Assembly: GCA_934561175.1 (NCBI GenBank)
Contig: CAKTFW010000013.1
Coordinates: forward strand, 1-35,731
Source: an uncultured Oscillospiraceae bacterium
GTDB lineage: Bacteria; Bacillota; Clostridia; Oscillospirales; Oscillospiraceae
Length of the DNA stretch: 35,731 nucleotides
Direction: 5' to 3'
The notes under the pieces were generated by a model. It saw only the letters and a program-made list of their open reading frames with translations, ran no database searches and had not been told where the DNA came from. Made by a program: the position numbers and the translations under genes. Below are positions 20,382-28,780 of this stretch, piece after piece (position 1 is the first letter of the stretch; each line of letters starts with the position of its first letter).

Positions 20382-21014
20382 TCATACCTCCAGAGCCGCC
20401 ATAATATCCTTCGTTGCGCTTTCAATGGGCTGATCACCCTTGACGAGAGCAAGCTTGCCGCGCTTCGCATAGAAGTCTTTCAGCGGCTCAGTCTCAGCGT
20501 GGAAGGTCGCCAGGCGGCTTTTGACGGTTTCAGGCGCGTCATCCTTTCGGATGGTAAGAGCCTGACCACAGACATCACAGATGCCCGCTTTTTTCGGAGG
20601 ATTCGCAACAATGTGATAGCTGGCACCGCAGCCGGGGCAGGTACGCCGCCCCGTCATGCGCTGCTCAATTACCGCATCTTCGATCTCCAGCGAGACAACA
20701 TGGTCAAACTCAATGCCGGCATCCACCAGCGCCTGTGCCTGGGGGATGGTGCGCGGCATACCGTCAAGAATAAAGCCATTTTTGCAATCATCCTGCGCAA
20801 CGCGCTCTTTCACGATGCCAACAATAACATCATCTGGAACCAGAGCGCCCTTATCCATATAGGACTTTGCCTTCAGGCCTACGGCCGTCTGGTTTTTTAC
20901 CGCTTCACGCAGAATATTGCCTGTGGAGATCGTCGGGATCCCCAGCTTTGCAGCAATAATATCAGCCTGTGTGCCTTTACCGGCACCAGGTGCACCGAGA
21001 AGAATCAGTTTCAT
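20382..21014 (-). CDS. adk: Adenylate kinase, zinc-LID type
   Basis: Interconverts ATP+AMP and 2 ADP. 210 aa. P-loop GAPGAGKGT at residues 7-15; NMP-binding domain about 30-60; LID domain with four cysteines C126, C129, C146, C149 (CPGCG...CDVCG), the zinc-stabilised Gram-positive form. DGMPRT replaces the usual DGFPRT. It lies 15 bp after secY and supplies the map ribosome site. Confidence 0.97.
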   Translation of the reverse strand: MKLILLGAPGAGKGTQADIIAAKLGIPTISTGNILREAVKNQTAVGLKAKSYMDKGALVPDDVIVGIVKERVAQDDCKNGFILDGMPRTIPQAQALVDAGIEFDHVVSLEIEDAVIEQRMTGRRTCPGCGASYHIVANPPKKAGICDVCGQALTIRKDDAPETVKSRLATFHAETEPLKDFYAKRGKLALVKGDQPIESATKDIMAALEV

Positions 21015-21029
21015 ATCATTCTCCTCCGA

Positions 21030-22316
21030 TCATTCCAGGAAGCCCTTATAATGCCGCATGAGCATCTGTGCTTCCAGCGTCTTAACCGTCTCAAGTGCAA
21101 CACCAACTACGATGATGATGGATGTACCACCAATCGAGAGGGTATTCAGACCGGTTACACCGGAAACGATGATCGGCATCAGAGCTACAACGCCCAGATA
21201 CAGTGCACCGAACAGTGTGATCTTCATAATCACCTTCTGAATAAACTCAGCAGTCGGTCTGCCCGGACGGAATCCGGGGATAAAACCGCCGTTTTTCTTC
21301 AGGTTGTTTGCAATCTCAATCGGATTATACTGAACTGCTGCATAGAAGTAGCTGAACGCAATAATCAGAATGAAATAAACGATCGCGTAAACAACGCCGT
21401 TCGGCGAAGTAAGCTTGATGAATCCCTGGCCAAAGCTGCCCCAACCAGAGGTGTTGCAGAAAGCCAGAATGGTGGCGGGCAACGAAGCGATCGACTGTGC
21501 GAAAATGATCGGCAAAACGCCGGACATATTCACCTTAATCGGCAGATTCGTGCTCTGACCGCCATACATTTTACGACCAACAACACGCTTTGCATACTGA
21601 ATTGGGATTCTGCGCTCTGCATTCGTCACAAAGACAATCAGTGTAATCAGCAGCAGAACGCCAATCAGAACCAGCAGAACCGTATACCAAGCAATACCAC
21701 CGCCAACCAGATTGGTAATCAGCGTGCTAATGCTGGACGGTACCCGAGAGATAATGGAAGCAAACAGAATAATGGAAATACCGTTGCCAACACCAAACTC
21801 CGTAATCTGCTCACCCAACCACATCAGAAATGCAGAACCTGCAGTGAAGGTCAAAACGATGACCGCATAGTAAACAAAACCGCTTTCAGTCAGCAAGTTG
21901 TAGTTGTGCAGCATCACCGTGTATGCAATACCCATCAGCAGGCCCAGGCCAACTGTTGTATAGCGGGTAATGCTAGCAATCTTTTTGCGGCCTTCTTCGC
22001 CGCCATCCTTAGACAGTCGCTCCAGCGCCGGAATTGCAATGCAGAGGAGCTGCAGAATAATCGAGGCGTTGATATACGGCTGAATGGACAATGCAAAGAC
22101 TGTTGCATTCGAAAACGCGTTACCAGACATTGCGTTATACAATCCCAAAACCGTGTCGGACAGCGACTGTTTAAAATATTCAGACAGTGCTGCAACATCA
22201 ACATACGGTACTGGGACTGCATTACCAAGCCGGTAAATCAGTAGAATAAACAGTGTAAAAAGCAGCTTCTTGCGAAGCTCAGGGATCTTCCAGGCGTTAC
22301 GGATAACGGTAAACAC
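21030..22316 (-). CDS. secY: Protein translocase subunit SecY
   Basis: The channel-forming subunit of the SecYEG translocon, 428 aa with ten hydrophobic segments by inspection. Family motifs: MFTVIRNAWKIPELRKKLLFTL at the N-terminus, the FTAGSAFLMWLGEQITEFGVGNGIS region, the cytosolic loop with RRIPIQYAKRV, and ALYLGVVALMPII late. It starts with GTG 22316, 1 bp after rplO, with GAGGTG 6 nt upstream inside rplO, so translation is coupled. Confidence 0.98.
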   Translation of the reverse strand: MFTVIRNAWKIPELRKKLLFTLFILLIYRLGNAVPVPYVDVAALSEYFKQSLSDTVLGLYNAMSGNAFSNATVFALSIQPYINASIILQLLCIAIPALERLSKDGGEEGRKKIASITRYTTVGLGLLMGIAYTVMLHNYNLLTESGFVYYAVIVLTFTAGSAFLMWLGEQITEFGVGNGISIILFASIISRVPSSISTLITNLVGGGIAWYTVLLVLIGVLLLITLIVFVTNAERRIPIQYAKRVVGRKMYGGQSTNLPIKVNMSGVLPIIFAQSIASLPATILAFCNTSGWGSFGQGFIKLTSPNGVVYAIVYFILIIAFSYFYAAVQYNPIEIANNLKKNGGFIPGFRPGRPTAEFIQKVIMKITLFGALYLGVVALMPIIVSGVTGLNTLSIGGTSIIIVVGVALETVKTLEAQMLMRHYKGFLE

Positions 22317-22317
22317 C

Positions 22318-22758
22318 TCAGATCACCTCGTACTTTCCACCTGCCGCTACGATCTTCTCCTTGGCAGATTCGGAAAATGCTGCTGCTTTCACTGTTACTT
22401 TTTTGGAAACCGTACCGTTTCCGAGAACCTTGACGCCGTACTTGCAGTTCGTGACAATGCCCTTTGCGATCAGTGCTGCGGTGTCGACCACATCACCATC
22501 CTCAAATGCATTCAGCGCTGCAACATTGATCGCCGTCAGCGGCTTTGCGAAGATATTGTTGAAACCGCGCTTCGGGATGCGGCGTGCAAGCGGCATCTGG
22601 CCGCCTTCAAAGCCTGCACGGATACCACCGCCGGAACGGGCTTTCTGGCCCTTGTGACCGCGGCCCGCAGTCTTACCGTTACCGGTAGCAGAACCGCGGC
22701 CCTTGCGCTTACCGATCTGGGTGCTTCCCTCAACAGGAGACAATTCATTCAACTTCAT
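22318..22758 (-). CDS. rplO: 50S ribosomal protein L15
   Basis: 146 aa. MKLNELSPVEGSTQIGKRKGRG and GNGKTAGRGHKGQKARSGGG are the typical glycine/basic L15 N-terminus, followed by the globular part GFEGGQMPLARRIPKRGFNN. Start ATG 22758 with GGAGGTG upstream; the open frame extends to 22860 but that overlaps rpmD. It is 1 bp before secY. Confidence 0.97.
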   Translation of the reverse strand: MKLNELSPVEGSTQIGKRKGRGSATGNGKTAGRGHKGQKARSGGGIRAGFEGGQMPLARRIPKRGFNNIFAKPLTAINVAALNAFEDGDVVDTAALIAKGIVTNCKYGVKVLGNGTVSKKVTVKAAAFSESAKEKIVAAGGKYEVI

Positions 22759-22771
22759 CACTGGCACCTCC

Positions 22772-22951
22772 TTATTCCTCGGTAACCTGCAGCAGATAGC
22801 CAATCTGAGCGATCTTGCCGCGGGTCTGGGGGTTATCGGGCTGAACAGTTTCCTGTCCAATCTTCGTCAGTCCCAGGGACTTTGCAGTTGCAATGTGCTT
22901 GCTGAGACGGCCGTTGAGGCTCTTCACCAGCTTAATCTTAATGTTAGCCAT
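22772..22951 (-). CDS. rpmD: 50S ribosomal protein L30
   Basis: A short gene of 59 codons, MANIKIKLVKSLNGRLSKHI at the start and the conserved TRGKIAQIGYLLQV at the end. It matches L30 in size, sequence and position between rpsE and rplO. GGAGG lies upstream of ATG 22951, and it ends 13 bp before rplO. Easily missed because of its size. Confidence 0.97.
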   Translation of the reverse strand: MANIKIKLVKSLNGRLSKHIATAKSLGLTKIGQETVQPDNPQTRGKIAQIGYLLQVTEE

Positions 22952-22964
22952 ACTTCGAGCCTCC

Positions 22965-23486
22965 TTAACCCTTCATCTGCTCGACGCTCAGGCCGCGGAT
23001 CGCAGCAACGGTCTCCGGGCCGCGGAGAGACTCCAGGCCGGCCATCGTGGCCTTGACCACATTCTGCGGGTTGTTCGAGCGCAGGCACTTGGTACGAATA
23101 TTGCTGATGCCAACCGCTTCCATAACAGCACGGACAGCACCGCCAGCGATAACGCCAGTACCTTTTGCCGCAGGTTTCATCAGGACGCGGCCAGCACCGA
23201 ACTCGCCGATTACCTCGTGCGGAATCGTCGTGCCAGACAGGGTGATCTTCTTCATGTTCTTCTTCGCAACAGCGATGCCCTTGATAATTGCTTCGGAAAC
23301 CTCAGCTGCCTTACCCAGGCCATAGCCAACTGTGCCCTTGCCGTCACCGACAACAACCAGTGCTGCGAACTTCATAACACGACCGCCCTTAACAGTCTTC
23401 GAAACGCGGTTCAGGTAAACAACTTTTTCGATAAACTCAGGAGCGTTGTTTTCTTCTCTGCCTCTGTTATCTCTATTGTAAGCCAT
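22965..23486 (-). CDS. rpsE: 30S ribosomal protein S5
   Basis: 173 aa. The double-stranded-RNA-binding N-domain reads FIEKVVYLNRVSKTVKGGR and VVVGDGKGTVGYGLGKA; the C-domain carries GAGRVLMKPAAKGTGVIAGGAVRAV. S5 helps decoding accuracy. The first 15 residues are charged and variable. It is 13 bp before rpmD, with GGAGGAG upstream. Confidence 0.97.
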   Translation of the reverse strand: MAYNRDNRGREENNAPEFIEKVVYLNRVSKTVKGGRVMKFAALVVVGDGKGTVGYGLGKAAEVSEAIIKGIAVAKKNMKKITLSGTTIPHEVIGEFGAGRVLMKPAAKGTGVIAGGAVRAVMEAVGISNIRTKCLRSNNPQNVVKATMAGLESLRGPETVAAIRGLSVEQMKG

Positions 23487-23507
23487 TTTGTTGTTTCCTC
23501 CTCCCGC

Positions 23508-23867
23508 TTAAAATTCCAGGCCGGCTTCACGAGCGCCCTCAGCAACAGCTGCGACGCGGCCGTGATAGACATAGCCGCCACGGTCAAACACAACCGTGTC
23601 AATTCCCTGGGCCTTTGCGCGCTCGCCGATCATCTGGCCAACTTTCTTGGCGGCCTCAATATTACCGGTAGCACCCTCAAAACCCTTTTCCAGCGTGGAT
23701 GCGGAAACAATCGTCTTGCCCGCAACATCGTCAATAATCTGCGCATAGATGTTGGCGTTACTGCGGAACACATTCAGGCGCGGTCTCTCGGGCGTACCGG
23801 AAACCTTGCTGCGAACTCTCAGATGGCGCTTCTGACGCTGCGCCTTCGTATCAGGTCTATTGATCAT
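23508..23867 (-). CDS. rplR: 50S ribosomal protein L18
   Basis: 119 aa, a 5S rRNA-binding protein. Conserved: RQKRHLRVRSKVSGTPERPRL near the start, RSNANIYAQIIDD, and FDRGGYVYHGRVAAVAEGAREAGLEF at the end. ATG 23867 has AGGAGG about 10 nt upstream. It lies between rplF and rpsE as usual. Confidence 0.97.
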   Translation of the reverse strand: MINRPDTKAQRQKRHLRVRSKVSGTPERPRLNVFRSNANIYAQIIDDVAGKTIVSASTLEKGFEGATGNIEAAKKVGQMIGERAKAQGIDTVVFDRGGYVYHGRVAAVAEGAREAGLEF

Positions 23868-23882
23868 TATCGGTACACCTCC

Positions 23883-24428
23883 TTATTTCTTACCGCCGGT
23901 CTTGCCCTCTTTACGGCGGATGACTTCGTCTGCATACTTGATGCCCTTGCCCTTATACGGTTCGGGCGGACGCTTGCCACGGACTTCAGCCGCGAACTGG
24001 CCGACCTTCTGCTTATCAATACCGTGAATGACGATCTTGTTGGGATCCGGAACCTCAATGGTAATGCCCTCAACCTCGTCAACCAGAACTGGATGAGAGA
24101 AGCCCAGCGTCATATTCAGCTGGGTACCGGTCTTCTGCGCACGATAACCAATACCGTTGATTTCGAGTTCCTTCTTGTAGCCCTCCGTGACACCAATCAC
24201 CATGTTATGCAGCAGGGTGCGGGACAGGCCGTGCAGGCTGCGGTTCTCTTTCTCGTCGTTCGGACGAGTGACAGTCGCAACAGCACCGTCAACCGTGATG
24301 GTCATGGCCGGATGGAAAGTGCGAACCAAGGTGCCCTTCGGCCCCTTAACGGTGACAACATTGCCGTCGCCAACCTGAATTTCAACGCCTGCCGGGATTG
24401 CGACGGGCATTCTGCCAATTCTAGACAT
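23883..24428 (-). CDS. rplF: 50S ribosomal protein L6
   Basis: 181 aa with the usual two-fold repeat. N-terminus MSRIGRMPVAIPAGVEI, then VKGPKGTL; the C-half has the strongly conserved KPPEPYKGKGIKY-type motif, here RGKRPPEPYKGKGIKYADE. L6 sits at the factor-binding site of the 50S. It starts 14 bp after rpsH. Confidence 0.97.
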   Translation of the reverse strand: MSRIGRMPVAIPAGVEIQVGDGNVVTVKGPKGTLVRTFHPAMTITVDGAVATVTRPNDEKENRSLHGLSRTLLHNMVIGVTEGYKKELEINGIGYRAQKTGTQLNMTLGFSHPVLVDEVEGITIEVPDPNKIVIHGIDKQKVGQFAAEVRGKRPPEPYKGKGIKYADEVIRRKEGKTGGKK

Positions 24429-24442
24429 ATGCTGCTCCTCCC

Positions 24443-24841
24443 TTACCAGACGAACGCGAGGACTTCACCGCCGACATGCTCTTTACGAGCCTTTTTGTCG
24501 GTCATGACGCCCTTGGACGTAGAGATGATGGCAATGCCGAGGCCACGCAGGACCTGCGGCAGCTCCTCAGCACCAGCATACACACGCAGGCCAGGCTTGG
24601 AGACACGGCGAAGACCAGAAATAACCTTCTCCTTGTTGCCGAGATACTTCAGAGTAATGCGGATGACACCCTGGGTGCCATCATCAGCAATCTGGAAAGA
24701 CTTGATGTAGCCTTCCTCAAGCAGGATCTGTGCAATTGCCTTCTTCAGGTTCGAAGCCGGCACATCCACAGTTTCATGCTTGGCAGAGTTTGCGTTGCGG
24801 ATACGAGTCAGCATATCCGCAATGGGATCGGTGATTTGCAT
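24443..24841 (-). CDS. rpsH: 30S ribosomal protein S8
   Basis: 132 aa. It opens MQITDPIADMLTRIRNANSAKHETV and ends with GIAIISTSKGVMTDKKARKEHVGGEVLAFVW in pieces, both invariant in S8. S8 binds helix 21 of 16S rRNA and in E. coli also represses the spc operon. Here it is preceded by an unusually long 115-bp gap with two inverted repeats (24866-24938). AAGGAGG lies upstream of the ATG. Confidence 0.97.
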   Translation of the reverse strand: MQITDPIADMLTRIRNANSAKHETVDVPASNLKKAIAQILLEEGYIKSFQIADDGTQGVIRITLKYLGNKEKVISGLRRVSKPGLRVYAGAEELPQVLRGLGIAIISTSKGVMTDKKARKEHVGGEVLAFVW

Positions 24842-24865
24842 GAATTTTGACCTCCTTATAAGGTT

Positions 24866-24938
24866 ACGGGAAATTTCCCGTCAAGACAGCAGGGTATCAG
24901 GTGAATGCGGGCAGAAGCTCTGCCCCATCTTCACCTGA
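24866..24938 (-). other. Structured spacer between rpsN and rpsH
   Basis: Two inverted repeats in the mRNA. First, TCAGGTGAA / TTCACCTGA (24938-24930 with 24905-24897) enclosing GGGCAGA AGC-type TCTGCCC (24925-24919 with 24915-24909), a 42-nt hairpin with an asymmetric internal loop. Second, a 16-bp perfect palindrome ACGGGAAATTTCCCGT (24866-24881) just before the rpsH ribosome site. No U-tract follows, so it is not a standard terminator. It is a candidate protein-binding or RNase-processing site. Confidence 0.6.
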
Positions 24939-24956
24939 CTTCTGCAGTCGTTTTCA

Positions 24957-25142
24957 TTACCAACTGGCTTTCCGAACGCCAGGAATTTCGCCCTTGTAAG
25001 CAAGCTCACGGAAGCAAATACGGCAGATGCCATAGTCGCGGAGATAAGCATGGGGGCGGCCGCAGATCTTGCAGCGATTGTAGCGGCGGGAAGAGAACTT
25101 CGGCTCTGCCTGCTGCTTCAGGATCATAGACTTCTTAGCCAT
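24957..25142 (-). CDS. rpsN: 30S ribosomal protein S14, zinc form (type Z)
   Basis: 61 aa, the short zinc-binding S14: ligands C24, C27, C40 and C43 in CKICGRP...GICRICFREL. Start MAKKSMILKQ. It replaces the 100-aa zinc-free form at this locus, as in most Firmicutes. It is 16 bp after rplE. A paralogue for zinc starvation, if any, is not in this window. Confidence 0.97.
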   Translation of the reverse strand: MAKKSMILKQQAEPKFSSRRYNRCKICGRPHAYLRDYGICRICFRELAYKGEIPGVRKASW

Positions 25143-25158
25143 TACTCATTTCCTCCAA

Positions 25159-25698
<540 letters not shown>

Positions 25699-25711
25699 CA
25701 ATTACACCTCC

Positions 25712-26020
25712 TTACAGCGTTTCGCCGCACTTCTTGCAGACACGGCTCTTAGAACCATCAGCCAGAAGTTTGTGGCCAACACGGGTCGGCTTGCTGCACT
25801 TCGGGCAAACCAGCATAACCTTGCAAGCACGAATCGGGGTCTCCTTGCGGATGATGCCACCCTCTTCGCCCTGACGGCGGGGCTTTACATGGTGAGCGCA
25901 GACATTGATGCCCTCAACCAGGACCTTGCCAACCGTCGGCATGGATGCCAGAACCTTGCCCTGTTTGCCCTTATCCTTACCGGACAGGACGACAACAGTA
26001 TCATTTGTCTTGATATTCAT
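25712..26020 (-). CDS. rplX: 50S ribosomal protein L24, with zinc-ribbon cysteines
   Basis: 102 aa, an assembly initiator of the 50S with an N-terminal KOW motif (NDTVVVLSGKDKGKQGKVL). The C-terminal half has C72, C75, C95 and C98 (CPKC...CKKC), a zinc-ribbon form. I chose the ATG at 26020: AAGGAGG is 9 nt upstream, while the ATG at 26029 directly abuts that site. It starts 14 bp after rplN. Confidence 0.96.
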   Translation of the reverse strand: MNIKTNDTVVVLSGKDKGKQGKVLASMPTVGKVLVEGINVCAHHVKPRRQGEEGGIIRKETPIRACKVMLVCPKCSKPTRVGHKLLADGSKSRVCKKCGETL

Positions 26021-26034
26021 CCTGGGCATCCTCC

Positions 26035-26403
26035 TTAAATAACTTCCGGTGCCAGGGAGAGAATCTTCATGAAGTCACCATCACGAAGCTCACGAGCAAC
26101 AGGTCCAAAGATACGAGTACCCTTCGGGTTCTTATCTTCCTTAATCAGCACTGCGGCGTTCTCATCAAAGCGAACATAGGTGCCGTCAGCGCGGCGAATG
26201 CCGCGAACACTGCGGACTACCACAGCCTTAACAACATCGCCTTTCTTTACCGTGCCACCCGGCTGTGCCTTACGGACAGATGCAACAATGACATCGCCAA
26301 TGTTGCCAAATTTCCGCTTGGAACCACCCAGGACACGGATGCACTTAATCTCTTTGGCGCCGGTATTGTCGGCAACCTTCAGATAGCTTTCCTGCTGGAT
26401 CAT
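26035..26403 (-). CDS. rplN: 50S ribosomal protein L14
   Basis: 122 aa, exactly the family's usual length. MIQQESYLKVADNTGAKEIKCIRVLGG and DENAAVLIKEDKNPKGTRIFGPVAREL are diagnostic pieces. L14 forms part of the intersubunit bridge. It lies 13 bp after rpsQ, with AGGAGG upstream. Confidence 0.98.
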   Translation of the reverse strand: MIQQESYLKVADNTGAKEIKCIRVLGGSKRKFGNIGDVIVASVRKAQPGGTVKKGDVVKAVVVRSVRGIRRADGTYVRFDENAAVLIKEDKNPKGTRIFGPVARELRDGDFMKILSLAPEVI

Positions 26404-26416
26404 TTATGTTGCCTCC

Positions 26417-26680
26417 TTACTTCGCTCTTTCGAGGATCTCTACAAGGCGCCATCTCTTGTCCTTGGACAACGGGCGGCACTCCATGACCTCAACGGTATC
26501 GCCAATGTTGCACTCGTTGTTCTCGTCATGGGCCTTCAGTTTGTAGGTTCTCTTCATGATTTTCTTATACAGCTTGTGCTGTACGCTGTCCTCAATCGCA
26601 ACCACGATGGTCTTGTCCATTTTGTTGGAAACGACCTGACCAACCCTGGTTTTGCGGAAAGCTCTTGTTTCTTCAGTCAC
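26417..26680 (-). CDS. rpsQ: 30S ribosomal protein S17
   Basis: 87 aa, an OB-fold 16S rRNA-binding protein: KTRVGQVVSNKMDKTIVVAIE and GDTVEVMECRPLSKDKRWRLVEIL. It starts with GTG 26680, with AGGAGG 9 nt upstream in the spacer after rpmC. Length and position (rpmC-rpsQ-rplN) are standard. Confidence 0.97.
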   Translation of the reverse strand: MTEETRAFRKTRVGQVVSNKMDKTIVVAIEDSVQHKLYKKIMKRTYKLKAHDENNECNIGDTVEVMECRPLSKDKRWRLVEILERAK

Positions 26681-26694
26681 TTGCGCTTACCTCC

Positions 26695-26895
26695 TCAGGC
26701 CTCAGGCCGAATTTCCTTTTCCTTCAGGATCGTCTTGATCCGGGCAATGTCCTTCTTAACGCCCTGGATCTGCATGGGATTGTCGAGCTGATTGGTGGCA
26801 TGCTGCATACGAAGGAAGAACAGGTCCTTTTTCAGCTGCAGCAGCTTGGCCTCCAGCTCGGCAGTGGTCATTTCACGAATTTCTGCTGCTTTCAT
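26695..26895 (-). CDS. rpmC: 50S ribosomal protein L29
   Basis: 66 aa, the usual L29 length: MKAAEIREMTTAELEAKLLQLKKDLFFLRMQ, a two-helix coiled hairpin near the peptide exit. The start is ATG 26895, overlapping the rplP TGA by one base (TGATG). A GTG one codon earlier would overlap by four bases and add one residue. Confidence 0.96.
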   Translation of the reverse strand: MKAAEIREMTTAELEAKLLQLKKDLFFLRMQHATNQLDNPMQIQGVKKDIARIKTILKEKEIRPEA

Positions 26896-27326
26896 CACTG
26901 TTCACCGCCATCCTCGTTAACTTCCTTGGCAACAAGCTTGCACTTGATCGGCAGCTTGTGCATGGCCAGTCGGAGTGCCTCACGAGCAACTTCCTCAGAC
27001 ACTTCACCAATCTCGAACATCACCTTACCGGTCTTAACAACAGCGACCCAGTACTCCGGGGCGCCTTTACCGGAACCCATTCGGGTACCAAGGGCTTTGC
27101 TGGTAACCGGCTTATCCGGGAAAATCTTGATCCAAACCTTACCGCCACGCTTGGTGTAACGGGTCATGGCGACACGGGCCGCCTCAATCTGATTGCTGGT
27201 GATCCAGCCGGGCTCGCAGGCCTGAATGCCCCACTCGCCGTAGCTCACCTTGCTGCCGCGGGTCACAACGCCGGTCATACGGCCTCTGTGCACTCTGCGG
27301 TACTTTACTCTCTTAGGCATCAGCAT
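26895..27326 (-). CDS. rplP: 50S ribosomal protein L16
   Basis: 143 aa, starting MLMPKRVKYRRVHRGRM, with VSYGEWGIQACEPGWITSNQIEAARVAMTR in pieces and KIFPDKPVTSKALGTRMGSGKG. L16 shapes the A-site side of the 50S. Start ATG 27326, 1 bp after the rpsC stop, with GGAGG about 11 nt upstream inside rpsC; the open frame beyond it overlaps rpsC's low-complexity tail and is not coding. The end overlaps rpmC. Confidence 0.97.
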   Translation of the reverse strand: MLMPKRVKYRRVHRGRMTGVVTRGSKVSYGEWGIQACEPGWITSNQIEAARVAMTRYTKRGGKVWIKIFPDKPVTSKALGTRMGSGKGAPEYWVAVVKTGKVMFEIGEVSEEVAREALRLAMHKLPIKCKLVAKEVNEDGGEQ

Positions 27327-27327
27327 T

Positions 27328-28128
27328 TTAGCGAGCGCCTCCTTCCCTGCTGCGGCCGTTGTAGCCACCGTTCTGGCGGTCGCCACGATTGCCGTTATAA
27401 TTGTTTCTCGGACCACGACCGTTTCTGCGGTCGCCACGGTCATTGTTTCTGCGGTCGCGGCGCGGAGCAGCCGGTTCGGGGTTGCTTGCACGCAGCGTAG
27501 AATTCAGAACCTCACCCTTGTAGATCCAGACCTTGACGCCAATGCGGCCATAAGTGGTTGCAGCCTCAGTGAAGCCATAGTCAATGTCAGCACGGATGGT
27601 CTGCAGCGGAATGGTACCCTCATGATAGGTCTCACTGCGTGCAATTTCTGCACCGCCAAGACGGCCGCCGCACTGAACCTTGATGCCCTTTGCGCCCAGG
27701 CGTGTTGCCTGCTGCATCGCCTTCTTCATTGCACGGCGGAAAGAAATACGCTTTTCGAGCTGCTGTGCAATGTTCTCAGCGACCAGCTGTGCATTCATGT
27801 CAGGGCTGCGAATCTCAACGACATTCAGTGCAACAGACTTGCCAAGTTTTTTCTCCATCAGCTGACGGAGCTTCTCGATCTCCGCACCGCCCTTGCCGAT
27901 AACGACGCCGGGACGGGAGCAATGAATATTGATGCGAACCTTTTCTGCACTGCGCTCGATTTCAATCTTTGCGATGCCAGCGGAGTACAGGGTCTTTTTC
28001 AGATATTTCCGAATGTTATAGTCTTCTACGATCAGGTCGCCGACCTTCTCGTTGGACGCGTACCAGCGGGAGTCCCAGTCCTTAATGACGCCGACGCGCA
28101 GACCATGGGGATTAACTTTCTGTCCCAT
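27328..28128 (-). CDS. rpsC: 30S ribosomal protein S3 with arginine/asparagine/glycine-rich C-terminal tail
   Basis: 266 aa, against about 215-230 in most bacteria. Residues 1-213 are standard S3: MGQKVNPHGLRVGVIKDWDSRW, KH domain VVIGKGGAEIEKLR, and GRIGVKVWIYKGEVL. The final 53 residues (from about 214) are an extension rich in R, N, G and D with RRDRR, RGDRRNGRG and NGNRGDRQNGG, resembling RG/RGG RNA-binding tails. No frameshift is seen: the ORF is continuous and the tail abuts rplP by 1 bp. S3 lines the mRNA entry channel. Confidence 0.97.
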   Translation of the reverse strand: MGQKVNPHGLRVGVIKDWDSRWYASNEKVGDLIVEDYNIRKYLKKTLYSAGIAKIEIERSAEKVRINIHCSRPGVVIGKGGAEIEKLRQLMEKKLGKSVALNVVEIRSPDMNAQLVAENIAQQLEKRISFRRAMKKAMQQATRLGAKGIKVQCGGRLGGAEIARSETYHEGTIPLQTIRADIDYGFTEAATTYGRIGVKVWIYKGEVLNSTLRASNPEPAAPRRDRRNNDRGDRRNGRGPRNNYNGNRGDRQNGGYNGRSREGGAR

Positions 28129-28138
28129 AATTGCCTCC

Positions 28139-28474
28139 TTACGCTTTCTCGCTCACTGCAATGGTGATATGCGTCGTTCTCTTGTTGATACGGAACGCTC
28201 TGCCCTGAGCCCGCGGACGCATCCGCTTTAGAATGGGGCCGGGATCGGCGACTGCCAAAGAGACATAGAGCTTATCAACATCCATCGAATGATTGTTCTC
28301 AGCATTGGCAACAGCGCTGTTCAGAACCTTCAGCATCGGCTCAGAAGCAGCCTTGGGAACCTGAGAAAGAATCGCTGCTGCGGTCTTGACATCCTTGCCG
28401 CGGATCAGATCACACAAGATCTTCACCTTGCGGGGAGAGATCCGCAGATAAGTCAGTTTTGCTTTTGCTTCCAT
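28139..28474 (-). CDS. rplV: 50S ribosomal protein L22
   Basis: 111 aa: AKLTYLRISPRKVKILCDLIRGKDV and the exit-tunnel loop region GPILKRMRPRAQGRAFRINKRTTHITI, in which the RMRPRAQGRA segment is the tunnel hairpin where macrolide-resistance changes occur; it looks wild type. It lies between rpsS and rpsC, 15 and 10 bp apart. Confidence 0.97.
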   Translation of the reverse strand: MEAKAKLTYLRISPRKVKILCDLIRGKDVKTAAAILSQVPKAASEPMLKVLNSAVANAENNHSMDVDKLYVSLAVADPGPILKRMRPRAQGRAFRINKRTTHITIAVSEKA

Positions 28475-28489
28475 TTCTGCAACCTCTCC

Positions 28490-28768
28490 TTACTTCGTGT
28501 TAGAGGTCTTGCTACCGGAGTGACCTCTGAATGTTCTGGTGGGGACGAACTCGCCCAGTTTATGGCCAACCATGTCCTCTGTCACATAGACGGGCACATG
28601 CTTGCGGCCGTCATGAACCGCGAAAGTGTGGCCAACAAAGGACGGGAAAATGGTGGAGGATCTGGACCAGGTCTTCAGCACTTTCTTCTCGCCCGCGGCG
28701 TTCATCGCATCGACGCGCTTCAGAAGCTCCGGTGCAGCGAACGGGCCTTTCTTAATGCTTCTGCTCAT
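28490..28768 (-). CDS. rpsS: 30S ribosomal protein S19
   Basis: 92 aa, opening MSRSIKKGPFAAPELL, with TWSRSSTIFPSFVGHTFAVHDGRKHVPVY and GEFVPTRTFRGH. S19 is in the 30S head. It lies 12 bp after rplB, with AAGGAGG upstream. Size is standard. Confidence 0.98.
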   Translation of the reverse strand: MSRSIKKGPFAAPELLKRVDAMNAAGEKKVLKTWSRSSTIFPSFVGHTFAVHDGRKHVPVYVTEDMVGHKLGEFVPTRTFRGHSGSKTSNTK

Positions 28769-28780
28769 TTCCGTTCCTCC

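Noticed and set aside
20256..22244. Long plus-strand open frame of 662 codons opposite map/adk/secY
   Set aside because: It is antisense to three certain genes, has no ribosome site, and its composition (many N, Q, C, R) is the mirror of biased codons on the other strand. The same applies to 22893-24710 and 28289-29737.
27327..27491. N-terminal extension of L16
   Set aside because: It is an out-of-frame reading of the low-complexity rpsC tail; L16 begins MLMPKRVKYRR.
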